A DNA stretch of 64,000 nt from Streptomyces mashuensis (lineage in GTDB: Bacteria > Actinomycetota > Actinomycetes > Streptomycetales > Streptomycetaceae): assembly GCF_014654785.1 (NCBI RefSeq), contig NZ_BNBD01000018.1, positions 40,647 through 104,646 of the forward strand, in the 5' to 3' direction. The first letter of the stretch is position 1, and each line of letters begins with the position of its first letter. The notes under the pieces were generated by a model. That model saw only the letters and a list, made by a program, of their open reading frames with translations. It was not told the origin of the DNA and did not search any database. Position numbers and translations under genes: made by a program. Of the stretch, positions 1 through 10,300 are shown one piece after another.

Positions 1-889
1 ACCAGATGCCGGCGTGGTCGATCGTGGCCTTGAGGGCGAATCCCTCGACGGTGTTCTTCTGGATCATCGCGTGCTGGCCGTTGGTGATGTTGATGCCGTC
101 ACCGCCCAGCTCCGAGAGGCGGTTGCCCTCGATACGGATCCGGGTGTGCGGGCCGTACGCGGTGCCGGGGCCGGCGGGATAGGCGGCACGGCGGGCCCAC
201 AGCGAGGAGGTGCCGATGCCGATGCCGCTGACCTTCCGTACGACGTTGTCGGCGACGTGGAGGTCGTCGAAGGACGTCAGTTTCCGCGAGCCGGTGGCGT
301 TGAAGACGATGCCGCCGCCGGGCTGGCCCGGGTTGGTGCAGTCGCAGCCGGCGATGTCGTGCACGTAGTTGTCGCGGAAGGCGTAGTGCGTGCCCTTGCC
401 GTAGTCGGTGAGCTCGACGTAGATGCCGGTGCGCGGGTCGGTGACGTTGGTGCCCGGGTTGGAGATGTCGAGGCCGCTGATCTCCCAGCCCTCGACGTTG
501 CGCAGGTGGACGGCGGCGCGGGCGTCGGCGGCCACGATCCGGGGCCGGGCGCCGCTGCCGTACGCGGTGACCTTGACGGGTCTCGAGGCGGTGCCGGAGC
601 CCTGCGGCACGAGCGTGCCGGTGCAGGTGGTGCCCTTCCGTAAGGAGATGACGTCGCCGGGCCGGAAGGTGACGGAGTTGACCTTGCCCAGCGTGCGCCA
701 GGCGGTGGTGGTGCCGGTGCCGGCGCGGCTGTCGTCGCCCGCCGCGCAGTCGACGTAGTAGGTGGTGCCCGGCCGTCCGCCGTCGTCGTCCGCGGCGGCG
801 GTGCCCGTGGCGGCGAGCGCCGGGCAGACGAGTGCGACGGCGAGCGTGACGGCCGTCAAGGATGGACGAAGTGTTCGAACGATCGACAC
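1..889 (-). CDS. Secreted right-handed parallel beta-helix protein, 3' end cut off by window edge
   Basis: Reading from a GTG at 889 gives an export signal: a short basic start (SIVRTLRPS), a hydrophobic core (AVTLAVALVCPALA) and a likely cleavage site before ADDDG. The mature part opens with YYVDCAAGDDSRAGT and continues into beta-helix coils with repeated turns such as VEGWEISGLDISN, YVHDIAG and IRIEGNRLSELGGDGINITN. This is the pectate-lyase-like fold common in secreted polysaccharide-active enzymes of streptomycetes; no catalytic residues can be assigned from the visible part. The start is supported by GGGGGA ten bases upstream. A longer overlapping frame (start about 1247) lacks a signal peptide and is Arg/Pro-rich, so I treat it as a shadow. 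A rare TTA leucine codon lies at 643-641. The gene is probably unrelated to the cluster and marks its left edge. Confidence 0.8.
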   Translation of the reverse strand, partial: MSIVRTLRPSLTAVTLAVALVCPALAATGTAAADDDGGRPGTTYYVDCAAGDDSRAGTGTTTAWRTLGKVNSVTFRPGDVISLRKGTTCTGTLVPQGSGTASRPVKVTAYGSGARPRIVAADARAAVHLRNVEGWEISGLDISNPGTNVTDPRTGIYVELTDYGKGTHYAFRDNYVHDIAGCDCTNPGQPGGGIVFNATGSRKLTSFDDLHVADNVVRKVSGIGIGTSSLWARRAAYPAGPGTAYGPHTRIRIEGNRLSELGGDGINITNGQHAMIQKNTVEGFALKATIDHAGIW

Positions 890-1206
890 AGAACTTTCGC
901 TCCCCCATGTCCTGTGTTTCACGGCCGCGCCGCGGCACCGCCCCGATGGGCGTCAAGGATCTACCGGCACGCAGGCGGAAAACGCATGCGTATGCGCGGC
1001 CACGAAACCCCCGTTTCGCTGGGGAAGAGGGATCACCCTCTTTCCCGCTGGCACGCACAGAGTACACGACATCAGTTGCCCCGCACGGCTCAAGTGGACG
1101 TGAGTTCCAAGCAGTTGAGCACTCCTCCGGTTTCCCGGAATGCCGTGCACGGAATGCGCACAGCAATTCACGAAAGAAAATGGCCGGGGCACCGGACGGC
1201 CGGTAT
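890..1206. other. Intergenic region between the beta-helix gene and the ketosynthase gene
   Basis: The 317 bases hold no convincing gene. They contain a ketosynthase-side terminator (1171-1202, listed separately) and a hairpin at 1022-1046 with arms AAGAGGG / CCCTCTT around an ATCA loop, extended by GGG/CCC. The hairpin would lie in the 5' leader of the beta-helix mRNA if that promoter is upstream of it. A TTGACG on the minus strand (about 956-961) could be a -35 box, but I see no matching TAnnnT. No known riboswitch class was recognised. Confidence 0.4.
1171..1202 (-). terminator. Terminator after the ketosynthase gene
   Basis: Directly downstream of the ketosynthase stop on the minus strand, GGCCG and CGGCC pair around a ten-base loop and are followed by ATTTTCTTTC, a U-rich tail that stands out in this G+C-rich DNA. 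It would end the long NRPS-arm transcript. Confidence 0.55.
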
Positions 1207-2439
1207 TCAGCGGGCCGCCGTGAGGGCGAGGACGACGTTGTGACCACCGAAACCGAACGAATGACTGAGGGCCACTCGTACGTTCTGGCGGCGCGGTTGT
1301 TTGGTGACGCAGTCGATGTCCGCCTCGGGGGCGGCGGCCCCGAGGTTGGCCACCGGCGGGACGAGCCGGTGCTCGATCGTCAGCACCGTCAGGGCCGCCT
1401 CGACGGCCCCGGCCGCGCCGAGGGAGTGCCCCAGAGCGCCCTTGGGCGCCGTGACACTGGGCCGGTGCGGCAGGACCCGCGCGATCAGGGCCGCCTCCGT
1501 GGCGTCGTTGAGCGGCGTCGAGGTGCCGTGCGCGTTGACGTGGTCCACGTCGTACGGGTCGAGGCCCGCCTCGGCGAGCGCCGCCCGCAGGGCCGCCTCG
1601 GCACCGGCGGCCCCGGCGGGCGGCGCGGTGGGGTGGTGGGCGTCGGAGGTGCTGCCGCACCCGGCGAGCACGGCGCGCAGCCGGGCGCCGCGGGCGGCGG
1701 CGTCCCCGGCCCGTTCCAGCACCAGCACACCGGCACCCTCGGCCATGACGAAGCCGTCCCGGTCCGGGGCGAACGGCCGCGACGCACCGCCCGCGTCGCC
1801 CGTGCGCTCCGACAGGGCGCCCATGCGCCAGAAGCCCGCCGTCGACAGCCGGCCGACGGCCGCCTCGGCGCCGCCGGCCACCGCCACGTCGCAGTGCCCG
1901 GCCGCCAGCAGGTCACGGGCGACGACGAGGGCCGTGGCCCCCGAGGCGCAGGCGGTGGCGGGGGCGAGGCTCGGGCCGGTGGCCCGCAGGTCGATGGAGA
2001 CCTCGCCGGCCGCCAGGTTGGGGATCATCGTGGGGATGGCCAGCGGCGACACCATGCCGGGGCCCTGCTCCTCCAGCCGCCGTGCCTGCTCCTCCCACTC
2101 GGTGCCGCCCATCCCGCAGCCGATGACGACGGCGACCCGGGACCCGTCCCAGCCGCGCGGGTCCAGGCCCGCGTCGCGGACCGCCTCGCGGGCCGCGAGG
2201 ACCGCCAGTTTGACGAACCGTCCCATGCGCCACGCCGCGCGCCCGATGCGCCGGTCGGCGTCCCGGGGGCCGGGCACACGGCAGGAGAAGTCCACCGGCA
2301 GGCCCGCCAGGGCGGGGTCGCGGGTGGCGGTGCCACGGCCGGCGCAGACCGCCTGCCACGTGGCCTCGACGCCCTCGCCGGCCGCGGTGACCAGGCCGAG
2401 CCCCGTGACGGCGATCCGCTCCGGGCGCGCCGGGCTCAC
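1207..2439 (-). CDS. FabF-like beta-ketoacyl-ACP synthase (discrete)
   Basis: About 410 residues, the usual size of a FabF/KAS II enzyme. The nucleophile cysteine lies in TACASGATAL (about residue 164), and the two catalytic histidines in NAHGTSTPLND and KGALGHSLGAAG. The family condenses malonyl-ACP with an acyl chain. The GTG start at 2439 overlaps the stop of the upstream ACP gene as GTGA, so the two are translationally coupled and probably act as a pair. No discrete ketoreductase, dehydratase, enoyl reductase or acyl-ACP ligase lies nearby, so the pair may provide or extend the acyl group for NRPS1's first condensation domain, or modify a carrier-bound intermediate. The longer reading frame that continues up to 4290 is an artefact of G+C content. 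Confidence 0.85.
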   Translation of the reverse strand: MSPARPERIAVTGLGLVTAAGEGVEATWQAVCAGRGTATRDPALAGLPVDFSCRVPGPRDADRRIGRAAWRMGRFVKLAVLAAREAVRDAGLDPRGWDGSRVAVVIGCGMGGTEWEEQARRLEEQGPGMVSPLAIPTMIPNLAAGEVSIDLRATGPSLAPATACASGATALVVARDLLAAGHCDVAVAGGAEAAVGRLSTAGFWRMGALSERTGDAGGASRPFAPDRDGFVMAEGAGVLVLERAGDAAARGARLRAVLAGCGSTSDAHHPTAPPAGAAGAEAALRAALAEAGLDPYDVDHVNAHGTSTPLNDATEAALIARVLPHRPSVTAPKGALGHSLGAAGAVEAALTVLTIEHRLVPPVANLGAAAPEADIDCVTKQPRRQNVRVALSHSFGFGGHNVVLALTAAR

Positions 2440-2693
2440 CGCGCCGCCACGCTGCCGTCGCGCAGGGCCCGGACGTGGGCCGCGACCTCGGCCAGGGTGG
2501 TGGAGCGGGTGGCCTGCTCGCCCCGGAGCCGTACGCCGAGCCGTTCCTCCAGGACGAGGGCGAACTCGGCCAGCGCGAGCGAGTCCATCTCCAGCTGCTC
2601 CAGGGTGGCCTCGGGGGTCACCTCGTCGTCGGGCACCTGGAAGGTGGTGGTCAGGACGGTGCGGATGGTCGCGAGGACCTCGGCGTCGGTCAT
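2436..2693 (-). CDS. Discrete acyl carrier protein
   Basis: About 85 residues with the 4'-phosphopantetheine site in LEMDSLALAEF (Ser about residue 37), preceded by an acidic helix typical of ACPs. It is the likely partner of the coupled FabF-like ketosynthase. I chose ATG at 2693 (MTDAEVLATIR) because it fits family length; a GTG 57 bases upstream would add 19 residues (MNMPGRLADPP...) with no ACP likeness. The Shine-Dalgarno sequence is weak at both. It could also carry an amino acid or a fatty acyl starter; no loading enzyme for it is visible in the window. Confidence 0.85.
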   Translation of the reverse strand: MTDAEVLATIRTVLTTTFQVPDDEVTPEATLEQLEMDSLALAEFALVLEERLGVRLRGEQATRSTTLAEVAAHVRALRDGSVAAR

Positions 2694-2793
2694 GGGGGAA
2701 TGGTTCCGCACGAGCGGAGGCGGATCCGCGAGGCGGCCCGGCATGTTCACACGATCGCACCAGCTGCGCGGCGCCCGCCGGCCCCGGACGCGC

Positions 2794-2826
2794 CGAGAGC
2801 CGGCAGCGGTGCGCTGCCGGCTCTCG
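2794..2826 (-). terminator. Strong hairpin between mbtH-like gene and ACP gene
   Basis: A perfect 15-bp stem (arm CGAGAGCCGGCAGCG) closes on a GTG loop. There is no U-tract on the minus strand, so it may be a weak terminator or attenuator, or an mRNA-stabilising stem, that sets ACP and ketosynthase expression apart from the NRPS operon upstream. Confidence 0.5.
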
Positions 2827-2846
2827 CCTCCGGGTGGGGCCGGGTC

Positions 2847-3056
2847 CTACCGGTCCATCGCCTCGGCCAGGCTCTTGGGCCGCATGTCGGTCCAGTTCGC
2901 CTCCACGTGGTCCAGGCACTCCTGGCGGCCGGCGGGGCCGTGCACGACGGTCCAGCCGGCCGGCACGTCCGCGAAGTCCGGCCACAGCGAGTGCTGGCCC
3001 TCGTCGTTGACGAGCACGCGGTACTGGGCGTCGTTGTCCTCGAAGGGGTTGCTCAT
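2847..3056 (-). CDS. MbtH-like NRPS accessory protein
   Basis: A 69-residue protein with the family layout: the N-terminal NPFED segment, the tryptophan motif SLWPDFADVPAGW, then HGPAGRQECLDHVEANWTD and the C-terminal MRPKSLAEAM. MbtH proteins bind the large subdomain of NRPS adenylation domains and are often needed for their solubility or activity. The gene follows the MFS exporter by about 50 bases in the NRPS operon and would serve the four intact adenylation domains of NRPS1 and NRPS2. GGAG lies nine bases before the ATG. Confidence 0.95.
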   Translation of the reverse strand: MSNPFEDNDAQYRVLVNDEGQHSLWPDFADVPAGWTVVHGPAGRQECLDHVEANWTDMRPKSLAEAMDR

Positions 3057-3107
3057 GATGTCGCTCCGGTTTCTCTTCTCTCGGTTCGTGCTTCTTGTCC
3101 CGTGCGG

Positions 3108-4322
3108 TCAGCCGACGGGGACCGCCGGCTCCCCGGTGGCGGGCGCGGTACGGGCCCGTACCCCGCGCCCCACCAGGAGGGCCCCGGCGGCACTGGCCAC
3201 GCCCAGCACCAGGCAGCCCGTCCAGACCGCGCCGCCGCCGAGGTGGCCGAACGCCCAGCCGCCGGTCAGCGGGCCGATCACGGCCGCCAGCGCGTAGGCC
3301 ATGCCGTACAGGCCCTGGTAGCGCCCCTGGAGGTGGGCGGGCGCGAGCTTGGAGACGACGGCGGCGCTGGTGGGCATGACGACCGCCTCGCCGAGCGTCC
3401 ACACGGCGATGGAGGCGGCGAACATGGCCGGGCCGTGCGCGAACGCGGTCAGGGCCATGCCCGCGCCGAGGAGCAGCGCGCCGCCGGCGAGCAGCAGGTC
3501 GTCGTGGTAGCGGTCGACCAGCCGGGTGACGGGCAGCTGGATCACCACGACCAGCGCCCCGTTGACGGCGCTGACCAGCCCGTACATGCGCGGTGAGAGC
3601 CCGGCCTCCTGCATGGCGATGGGCTGCGTCACCTGGTACTGCGTGTAGATCACGACGACGCCGAGGGTGATGAGCAGCAGCGCGGTGAACACGTGGTCCT
3701 TCAGCACGCTGCCCAGGCCGCCCTGCGCCTGCTCGCCGTCCGCGTCGGCGCCGTCCTGTCCGGGCCGGTGCTCGGGCACCCGCCAGGCGATCAGCACGGC
3801 GCAGGCCGCGGTGGTCGCCGCGTCGCCGACGAACAGCCAGACGTACCCGCTGCCGGCCATGAGGCCGGCCAGGACAGGGGCGGCGGCGAAGCCCAGGTTG
3901 ACCGCCCAGTAGTGGACGGCGTAGGCCGTCTTGCGGTCCTCCTCGGGCACCACGTCGGCGATCATCGCGGAGAAGACCGGCCCGGCGGCGTACGAGGTGA
4001 AGCCGAGGACGAACGCCAGGACGTCGATGAGGGCGACGTGGTGGGCGAAGCCGAGGGCCAGCATCGCGCCGGCCGCGCCCGCCTGGGACACCAGGAGGGT
4101 GGGGCGCCGGCCGATGCGGTCGGCGGCGACCCCGGCCACCACCGTGGACAGCACGCCGCCGGCCCCGTAGAGCGTGGCGACCAGGCCGACCTGGAGGGGG
4201 GTGAAGCCCTGCTTGCTGGTGAGGTAGTAGGCGAAGAACGGGATCACGAAGGAACCGGCGTGGTTGACCAGGCTGCCGGCCCACACCCACCAGTACGCGG
4301 CGGGGAACCTTCCGAGTTTCAT
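3108..4322 (-). CDS. MFS transporter, 12-helix type, probable product exporter
   Basis: A 404-residue protein with about twelve hydrophobic segments. It has the loop 2-3 MFS signature in GVAADRIGRRPTLL and a charged central loop (EHRPGQDGADADGEQ) separating two six-helix halves. The second half carries LPVTRLVDRY. The family uses the proton gradient to move small molecules across the inner membrane. Its place between NRPS1 (46 bases upstream) and the MbtH gene suggests export of, or self-resistance to, the peptide product. The ATG at 4322 is preceded by AAGGACGG. Substrate cannot be told from sequence. Confidence 0.85.
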   Translation of the reverse strand: MKLGRFPAAYWWVWAGSLVNHAGSFVIPFFAYYLTSKQGFTPLQVGLVATLYGAGGVLSTVVAGVAADRIGRRPTLLVSQAGAAGAMLALGFAHHVALIDVLAFVLGFTSYAAGPVFSAMIADVVPEEDRKTAYAVHYWAVNLGFAAAPVLAGLMAGSGYVWLFVGDAATTAACAVLIAWRVPEHRPGQDGADADGEQAQGGLGSVLKDHVFTALLLITLGVVVIYTQYQVTQPIAMQEAGLSPRMYGLVSAVNGALVVVIQLPVTRLVDRYHDDLLLAGGALLLGAGMALTAFAHGPAMFAASIAVWTLGEAVVMPTSAAVVSKLAPAHLQGRYQGLYGMAYALAAVIGPLTGGWAFGHLGGGAVWTGCLVLGVASAAGALLVGRGVRARTAPATGEPAVPVG

Positions 4323-4368
4323 CGCGAGCCGTCCTTTTCCTTGTCCGTGCTGGTGTGCGGTGTGCGGG

Positions 4369-7300
4369 TCACGGGCGGCGCATCCGCCGCAGTGCGGGCC
4401 GCTGCTTCCGGCCGCCGGCCTGGTCGAGGCGGCCGGCGAGGCCGGCCACGGTCGGCGACTCGAAGACGGCCCGGATGCCGGGTTCGGCGCCCAGCACGGA
4501 ACGGATCCGGCTGATGAGGCGCGTCACCAGGAGCGAATGGCCGCCCATGTCGAAGAAGTTGTCGTCGATGCCCACGGCCGGTACGCCGAGCACTTCCGCG
4601 AACAGGCCGCACAGCACCTCCTCCTGCGGCGTGCGCGGGGGCCGGCTGCCGGCCGCCGGGGCGAAGTCCGGTGCGGGCAGGGCACGGCGGTCCAGCTTGC
4701 CGTTGGGGGTGAGCGGCAGGGCGTCGAGGGTGACGAACGCGGACGGCATCATGTAGTCGGGCAGGCCGGCCGACGCGTACCGGCGCATCTCGGTGGCCAG
4801 CGCGCTGCCCTCGAAGGAGACGGACGGGACGTTGGTGAGGCCCGTGAGGTCGCCGGGGGCCCGGCCCGCCGCGGCCGGCAGGTACAGGTCCGTGAGCGTG
4901 GTGCCGGGCGCGTCCTCCGGGTCCACGAACAGCACGTCGAAGGTGTCGTGCCCGCTGCCGGACCAGGTGGCCACGGTCCGGTAGCCGAGCTCCTCCCCCG
5001 CCGCACAGAACGCCTCGGGGTCGACGCCGTGCGCGGTGCCGGGCAGCCGCAGGTTGGGCACGCCGGTGACGCGCAGCCGGGCGGGGCGCTTGCGGGCCAC
5101 GTGCTCGGTGACGGTGCCGAGGGTGTCCTCGCCCGGCCGCCAGGGGAACGCCTCGGCGTCGCGCAGCGACACCAGGGCCCCGGCGGGCTTCTTGTGCAGG
5201 ACGGCCTCGTAGCGGTAGCGGGTCAGCTCGTTGTGGTAGTCGCCGCGCTTGATGCGGATGTCGGCGCCGGCGAGCCCGGGGACGGCCTCGGCGAGGGCGG
5301 CGAAGTACTCGGGCGCGACGAGCAGCTCCTTCTCCATCAGCGCAGCCCGTTCGGCCTTGCGCCGCAGCTCGGCGGGGTCGTCCTCGCCGGTGCGGGCGGC
5401 CTGGACGTCGGCGTGGAAGGCGTGCAGCAGGCGCAGGTTGCGTACGTCGCCGACGACGATGACGCCGCCGGGGGCGAGCAGGTCCGTGGCCTTGCGGAGC
5501 ACGTCGGTGAGGTAGTCGGCGCTGGGGAAGTACTGCACGACGGAGTTGAGGAGGACCACGTCGAAGTACCCCTCGGGCAGCCCGTCGACGACGTGCGCCG
5601 GCTGTTGCCGCAGCTCCACGCGGCCGTCGAGCTCCGGGACGCCGGCGACCTTGGCCCGCAGCGCCTCGATGACGGGGGCGGAGAAGTCGGTGCCCCAGTA
5701 CGTCTCGCAGCCGGGCGCCAGGCGGGACAGCAGGAGGCCGCTGCCGACGCCGATCTCCAGGATGCGCCGCGGGGCGTGCTCCTGGACGCGGGTCACGGCG
5801 GCGTCCCGCCACCGGCGCATCTCGCCGACCGGGATGCGGGCGTTGTCGTAGCTGCTCACCCACAGGCCGAAGTCCTCGCCGAACTCGGCGGAGGCGGCGT
5901 CGGCGTAGATGGAGTCGTAGATGTCCTGCCACTCGCCGACGCGGTGGCCCTCGGCGACCTCGCCCTGCCGGGCCTCTTCGCCCACCGGCACGACGTAGGC
6001 CACCAGGCGCTTGTTGCCGGGCTGGTCCTCGCGGACGGTGACGGCGACGCGGTCGACCAGGGGGTGCCGGGAGAGGACGGTCTCGATCTCGCCCAGCTCG
6101 ATGCGGAAGCCGCGGATCTTCACCTGGTCGTCGACGCGGCGGACGAACTCCAGCTCGCCGGAGGACGTCCAGCGGACCAGGTCGCCGGTGCGGTACATGC
6201 GGGCGCCGGGGCCGGCGAACGGGTCGGCGACGAATCGTTCCGCCGTGAGGCCGGGCCGGCCCAGGTAGCCGCGGACCACGCCGGTGCCGCCGATGTACAG
6301 CTCACCGGCGACGCCCACGGGCACCGGGCGCAGGTGGGCGTCGAGGACGTACACCCGGGTGTTGGCGATGGGCCGGCCGATGCGCGGCGTGGCCGCCGTG
6401 GCCGCGTCCAGCACGGAGGACGTCGACCAGATCGTGGTCTCGGTGGGCCCGTAGAGGTTGGTCACCGAGGCCGCGCCGTCGACGAGCGAGGCGGCCAGGT
6501 CGCCCGGCAGGGCCTCGCCGCCGACGAGGACGCGGACGCCCGCCAGCGGGAGGCCGTCGGCGACGGCCACGCGCCACAGGCTCGGCGTGGCCTGCATCAC
6601 CGTGACGCCGTGCCGGACGACGAGGTCGCGGAGCGCGGCGGTGTCACGGACGGCGTCCCGGTCGGCCAGGACGACGCAGGCGCCGCTGAGCAGCGGCACG
6701 AACGTCTCCAGGCCGGCGATGTCGAAGCCGAAGGTGGTGACGGCCAGCAGCCGGTCGCCGGCGTCGAAGGCGAGCTGTTCCCGCATGGAGGCGAGGAAGT
6801 TGACCAGGCTGTCCTGCGGCACGACGACGCCCTTGGGGCGGCCGGTGGAGCCGGAGGTGTAGATGACGTAGGCGGGGTGGGACAGGGGGTGCGCCGCGAC
6901 GGTGACGTCGTCGGCCGGGTGTGCGGCGACGGCACCGGCGGTGGCGGGGTCGTCGAGCACGACCTGTCGGACGCCCGCCCCGGGCAGGGTGCCGGCGGTC
7001 TCGCGCGTGGTGAGCAGGAGCGCGGGGCGCGCGTCGTCGAGCATGTACGCGATGCGGTCGGCCGGGTAGTCGGGGTCGACCGGCAGGTAGGCCGCGCCGG
7101 TGGTGAGTACGGCGAGGAGGGCCACCACGTAGTCGGCGGTGCGGGGCAGCGCGAGCGCCACGATCCGCTCGGGCCCGGCGCCTTCGGCCAGCAGGTGGCG
7201 GGCCAGCCGGTTGGCGCGGGCGTTCAGTTCGGCGTACGTGAGGGTCTCGTCGCCGCAGACCACGGCGGTGGCGTCCGGGGTGCGGGCCGCCCACGTCCGG

Positions 7301-10300
7301 AACTGCTCCGCGACGCCGGCGGTGGGCACCGGGGCGTCGGTGGCGTTCCACCCGGTCAGCAGGCGGTGCCCTTCGCCCTCGTCGAGCAGGTCGACCGCGC
7401 CGAGCCGGACGGCGGGGTCGGCGACCACGGCGCGCAGCAGCCGTTCGAAGCGGCGGGCGAGGGTGACGACCGTGTCGCGGTCGAAGAGGTCGGTGGCGTA
7501 CTCGACGTCGCCCTCGACGCCCGCGGGGCTGCCGTCCGCGGCGAACCGCTCGGTGAGGCTCCACGACATGTCGAACTTGGACGTGCCGACGTCGAGCCGC
7601 TCCTCGCGGAGCCGCAGCCCGGCCAGCTCCAGGCTGCCCTCGCGGTTGTTCTGGAGGGCGAACATCACCTGGAACAGCGGCTGGTAGGCGGCCGAGCGGA
7701 CGGGGTTGAGGACCTCCACCAGGCGCTCGAACGGCAGGTCCTGGTGGTCGTAGGCGGACAGGGTGGTGTCCCGGACGCGGGTGAGGAGCTCGGTGAAGCC
7801 CGGGTCGCCCGAGGTGTCGGTGCGCAGCACGAGAGTATTGACGAAGAATCCGACCAGATCGTTGAGCGCCTCGTCGGTGCGGCCGGCGACGGGTACGCCC
7901 ACGGGCACGTCGGTGCCGGCGCCCAGGCGGGTGAGCAGCCCGGCGAACGCCGCCTGGAGCACCATGAAGGCGCTGACGCCGGTCTCGCGGGCCAGGGCAG
8001 CGATGCCGTCGTGGAGGTCGGCGGGGAGGCCGAAGGTGATGCGCTCGCCGCGGTGGGTGGGGGTGGCGGGGCGCGGCCGGTCGGTGGGCAGGGCGAGCTG
8101 GTCGGGGATGCCGGACAGCTGCTCGCGCCAGTAGGCGAGCTGCCGTGCGGCGAGGCTGTCGGGGTCGGCCTCGTCGCCCAGGAGCTCCCGCTGCCACAGC
8201 GCGTAGTCGGCGTACTGCACCGGCAGCGCGTCCCACACCGGCGCCTCGCCGGCGCAGCGGGCCGCGTAGGCCCGTGACAGGTCGCGGATCAGCGGCTCCA
8301 GGGACCAGCCGTCGCAGGCGATGTGGTGGATCACCACGAGGAGCACGTGCTCCCGTTCGGAGAGGCTGAAGAGCCGGACCCGTACGGGCAGTTCGGTGGA
8401 GAGGTCGAAGCCGTGGGCGCCCTCGGCCGCGACGGCCGCGGTGAGCTCGTCCTCGTCGCCGACCGGGACGACGGCGACGTCGGGCCGTACGCCGGCGGGG
8501 TCGGTGATGCGCTGCCAGGGCTCGCCGTCGGTCTCGGCGACGACGGTGCGCAGGCTCTCGTGCCGGACCATGAGGTCGCGCACCGCGGCCCGCAGGGCGT
8601 CCGGGTCGGGCGTGCCGTGCAGCCGCAGCGGCATGGCCATGTTGTACGTGGCGCTGCGGCCCTCCAGGCGGGAGAGGAACCACAGCCGCTGCTGCGCGTA
8701 CGACACGGGCAGCACCTCGGGGCGCGGCGCGGCCGCCCGCAGCACCGGACGGCCGCCCGCCGCGGAGGCGACGCGCTCGGCCAGGCCCGCGACGGTCGGC
8801 GCCTGGAACAGCGCCCGCACGGGCACGTCGACGCCGAAGACGGAACGGATGCGGCTGATGACCCGGGTGGCCAGCAGGGAGTGGCCGCCCAGCGCGAAGA
8901 AGTCGTCGTCGACACCGACGCCCGGCACGCCCAGGACCTCGGCGAACAGGCCGCAGAGGATCTCCTCGCGCGGGGTGCGCGGCGCGCGGCCGGCGACGGG
9001 GGTGAGGTCCGGCACGGGCAGGGCGCGCCGGTCGAGCTTGCCGCTGGACGTCACCGGCAGCGCGTCGAGGACGACGAAGGCCGAGGGCACCATGTAGTCG
9101 GGCAGCGCGCCCGCGACGAAGGTGCGGAGCGCCGCGACGTCCACACTGTCGTGGCCGGCCGTGCCGGCCGCGGCGGACGGCACGACGTAGCCGACGAGAC
9201 GGGGGTCGCCCGCGCGGTCCTCCCGGACGACCACGGCCACCTGGCCCACGGCGGGGTGGCGGGAGAGCACGGCCTCGATCTCGCCGGGTTCGATGCGGAA
9301 GCCACGGATCTTCACCTGGTCGTCGGCGCGGCCGAGGAACTCGATGTGGCCGGAGCGGGTCCAGCGGACCAGGTCGCCGGTGCGGTACATGCGGGCACCG
9401 GGACCGGCGAACGGGTCGGCGACGAAGCGTTCCGCGGTCAGGCCGGGCCGGTTGAGGTAGCCGCGGGCGACGCCGGCGCCGCCCACGTACAGTTCGCCGG
9501 CGACGCCTACGGGCACCGGGCGCAGCGTGGCGTCGAGGACGTAGGCGCGGGCGCCGGGCACAGCGCGGCCGATGACGGGCCGGTCGCTGCCGGTGATCTC
9601 GCCGTCGACGGAGTCGACGGTGCATTCGGTGGGGCCGTAGGTGTTGTAGGCGACGACGCCGGTGCGGGCCAGCAGGTCGTCCCAGAGGGCCTGGGGCACG
9701 GACTCGCCGCCGAGGACGAGCATGAGCGGGGTGTGGCCGCCCTCGTCGAGCAGGCCGAAGGACATGAGCTGCTGGATGTAGCCGGGGGTGCCGTCGACGG
9801 CGTCGATGCGTTCGCGGCGGACGTGGGCGACGAACGCCTCGGCGTCCAGCCGGACGGCTTCGTCGACGATGTGCAGCTCGTGGCCGTCGATCATCCACAG
9901 CAGCGGGTCCCAGGACGCGTCGAAGGACCAGGAGGCGGTGTGGGCGACGCGCAGCCGGCGTCCGCCGGCGGCCCGGAGCGCGGTGGTGAACAGGGCGGAG
10001 CCGCTGCTGTAGACGCGGGCGAGGTTGGCCAGGCCGCCGTGTTCGACGACGACGCCCTTGGGGCGGCCGGTGGAACCCGACGTGTAGATCACGTAGGCGG
10101 GGGTGGCCGGGGTCAGGGGCCGGCCGCGGTCGGCGTCGGTCGGGTCGTGGTCCGGGCGGGCGGCGAGGGCCGCGGCGGTGCCGGCGTCGTCCAGGACGAG
10201 GCGGGGCACGTCCGTGGCGGGGAGCCCGGCGGCGGCGTCGTGGACGGTGACGACGAGCGCGGGGCGCGCGTCGTCGAGCATGGACGCGATGCGGTCGGCC

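Noticed and set aside
890..1206. Riboswitch upstream of the beta-helix gene
   Set aside because: A hairpin is present but the conserved cores I know (ydaO, SAM, cobalamin) are not visible.
99..1247. Alternative 382-residue minus-strand gene at the left edge
   Set aside because: It lacks a signal peptide and is Arg/His-rich; the frame starting at 889 has a signal peptide, ribosome site and beta-helix pattern.
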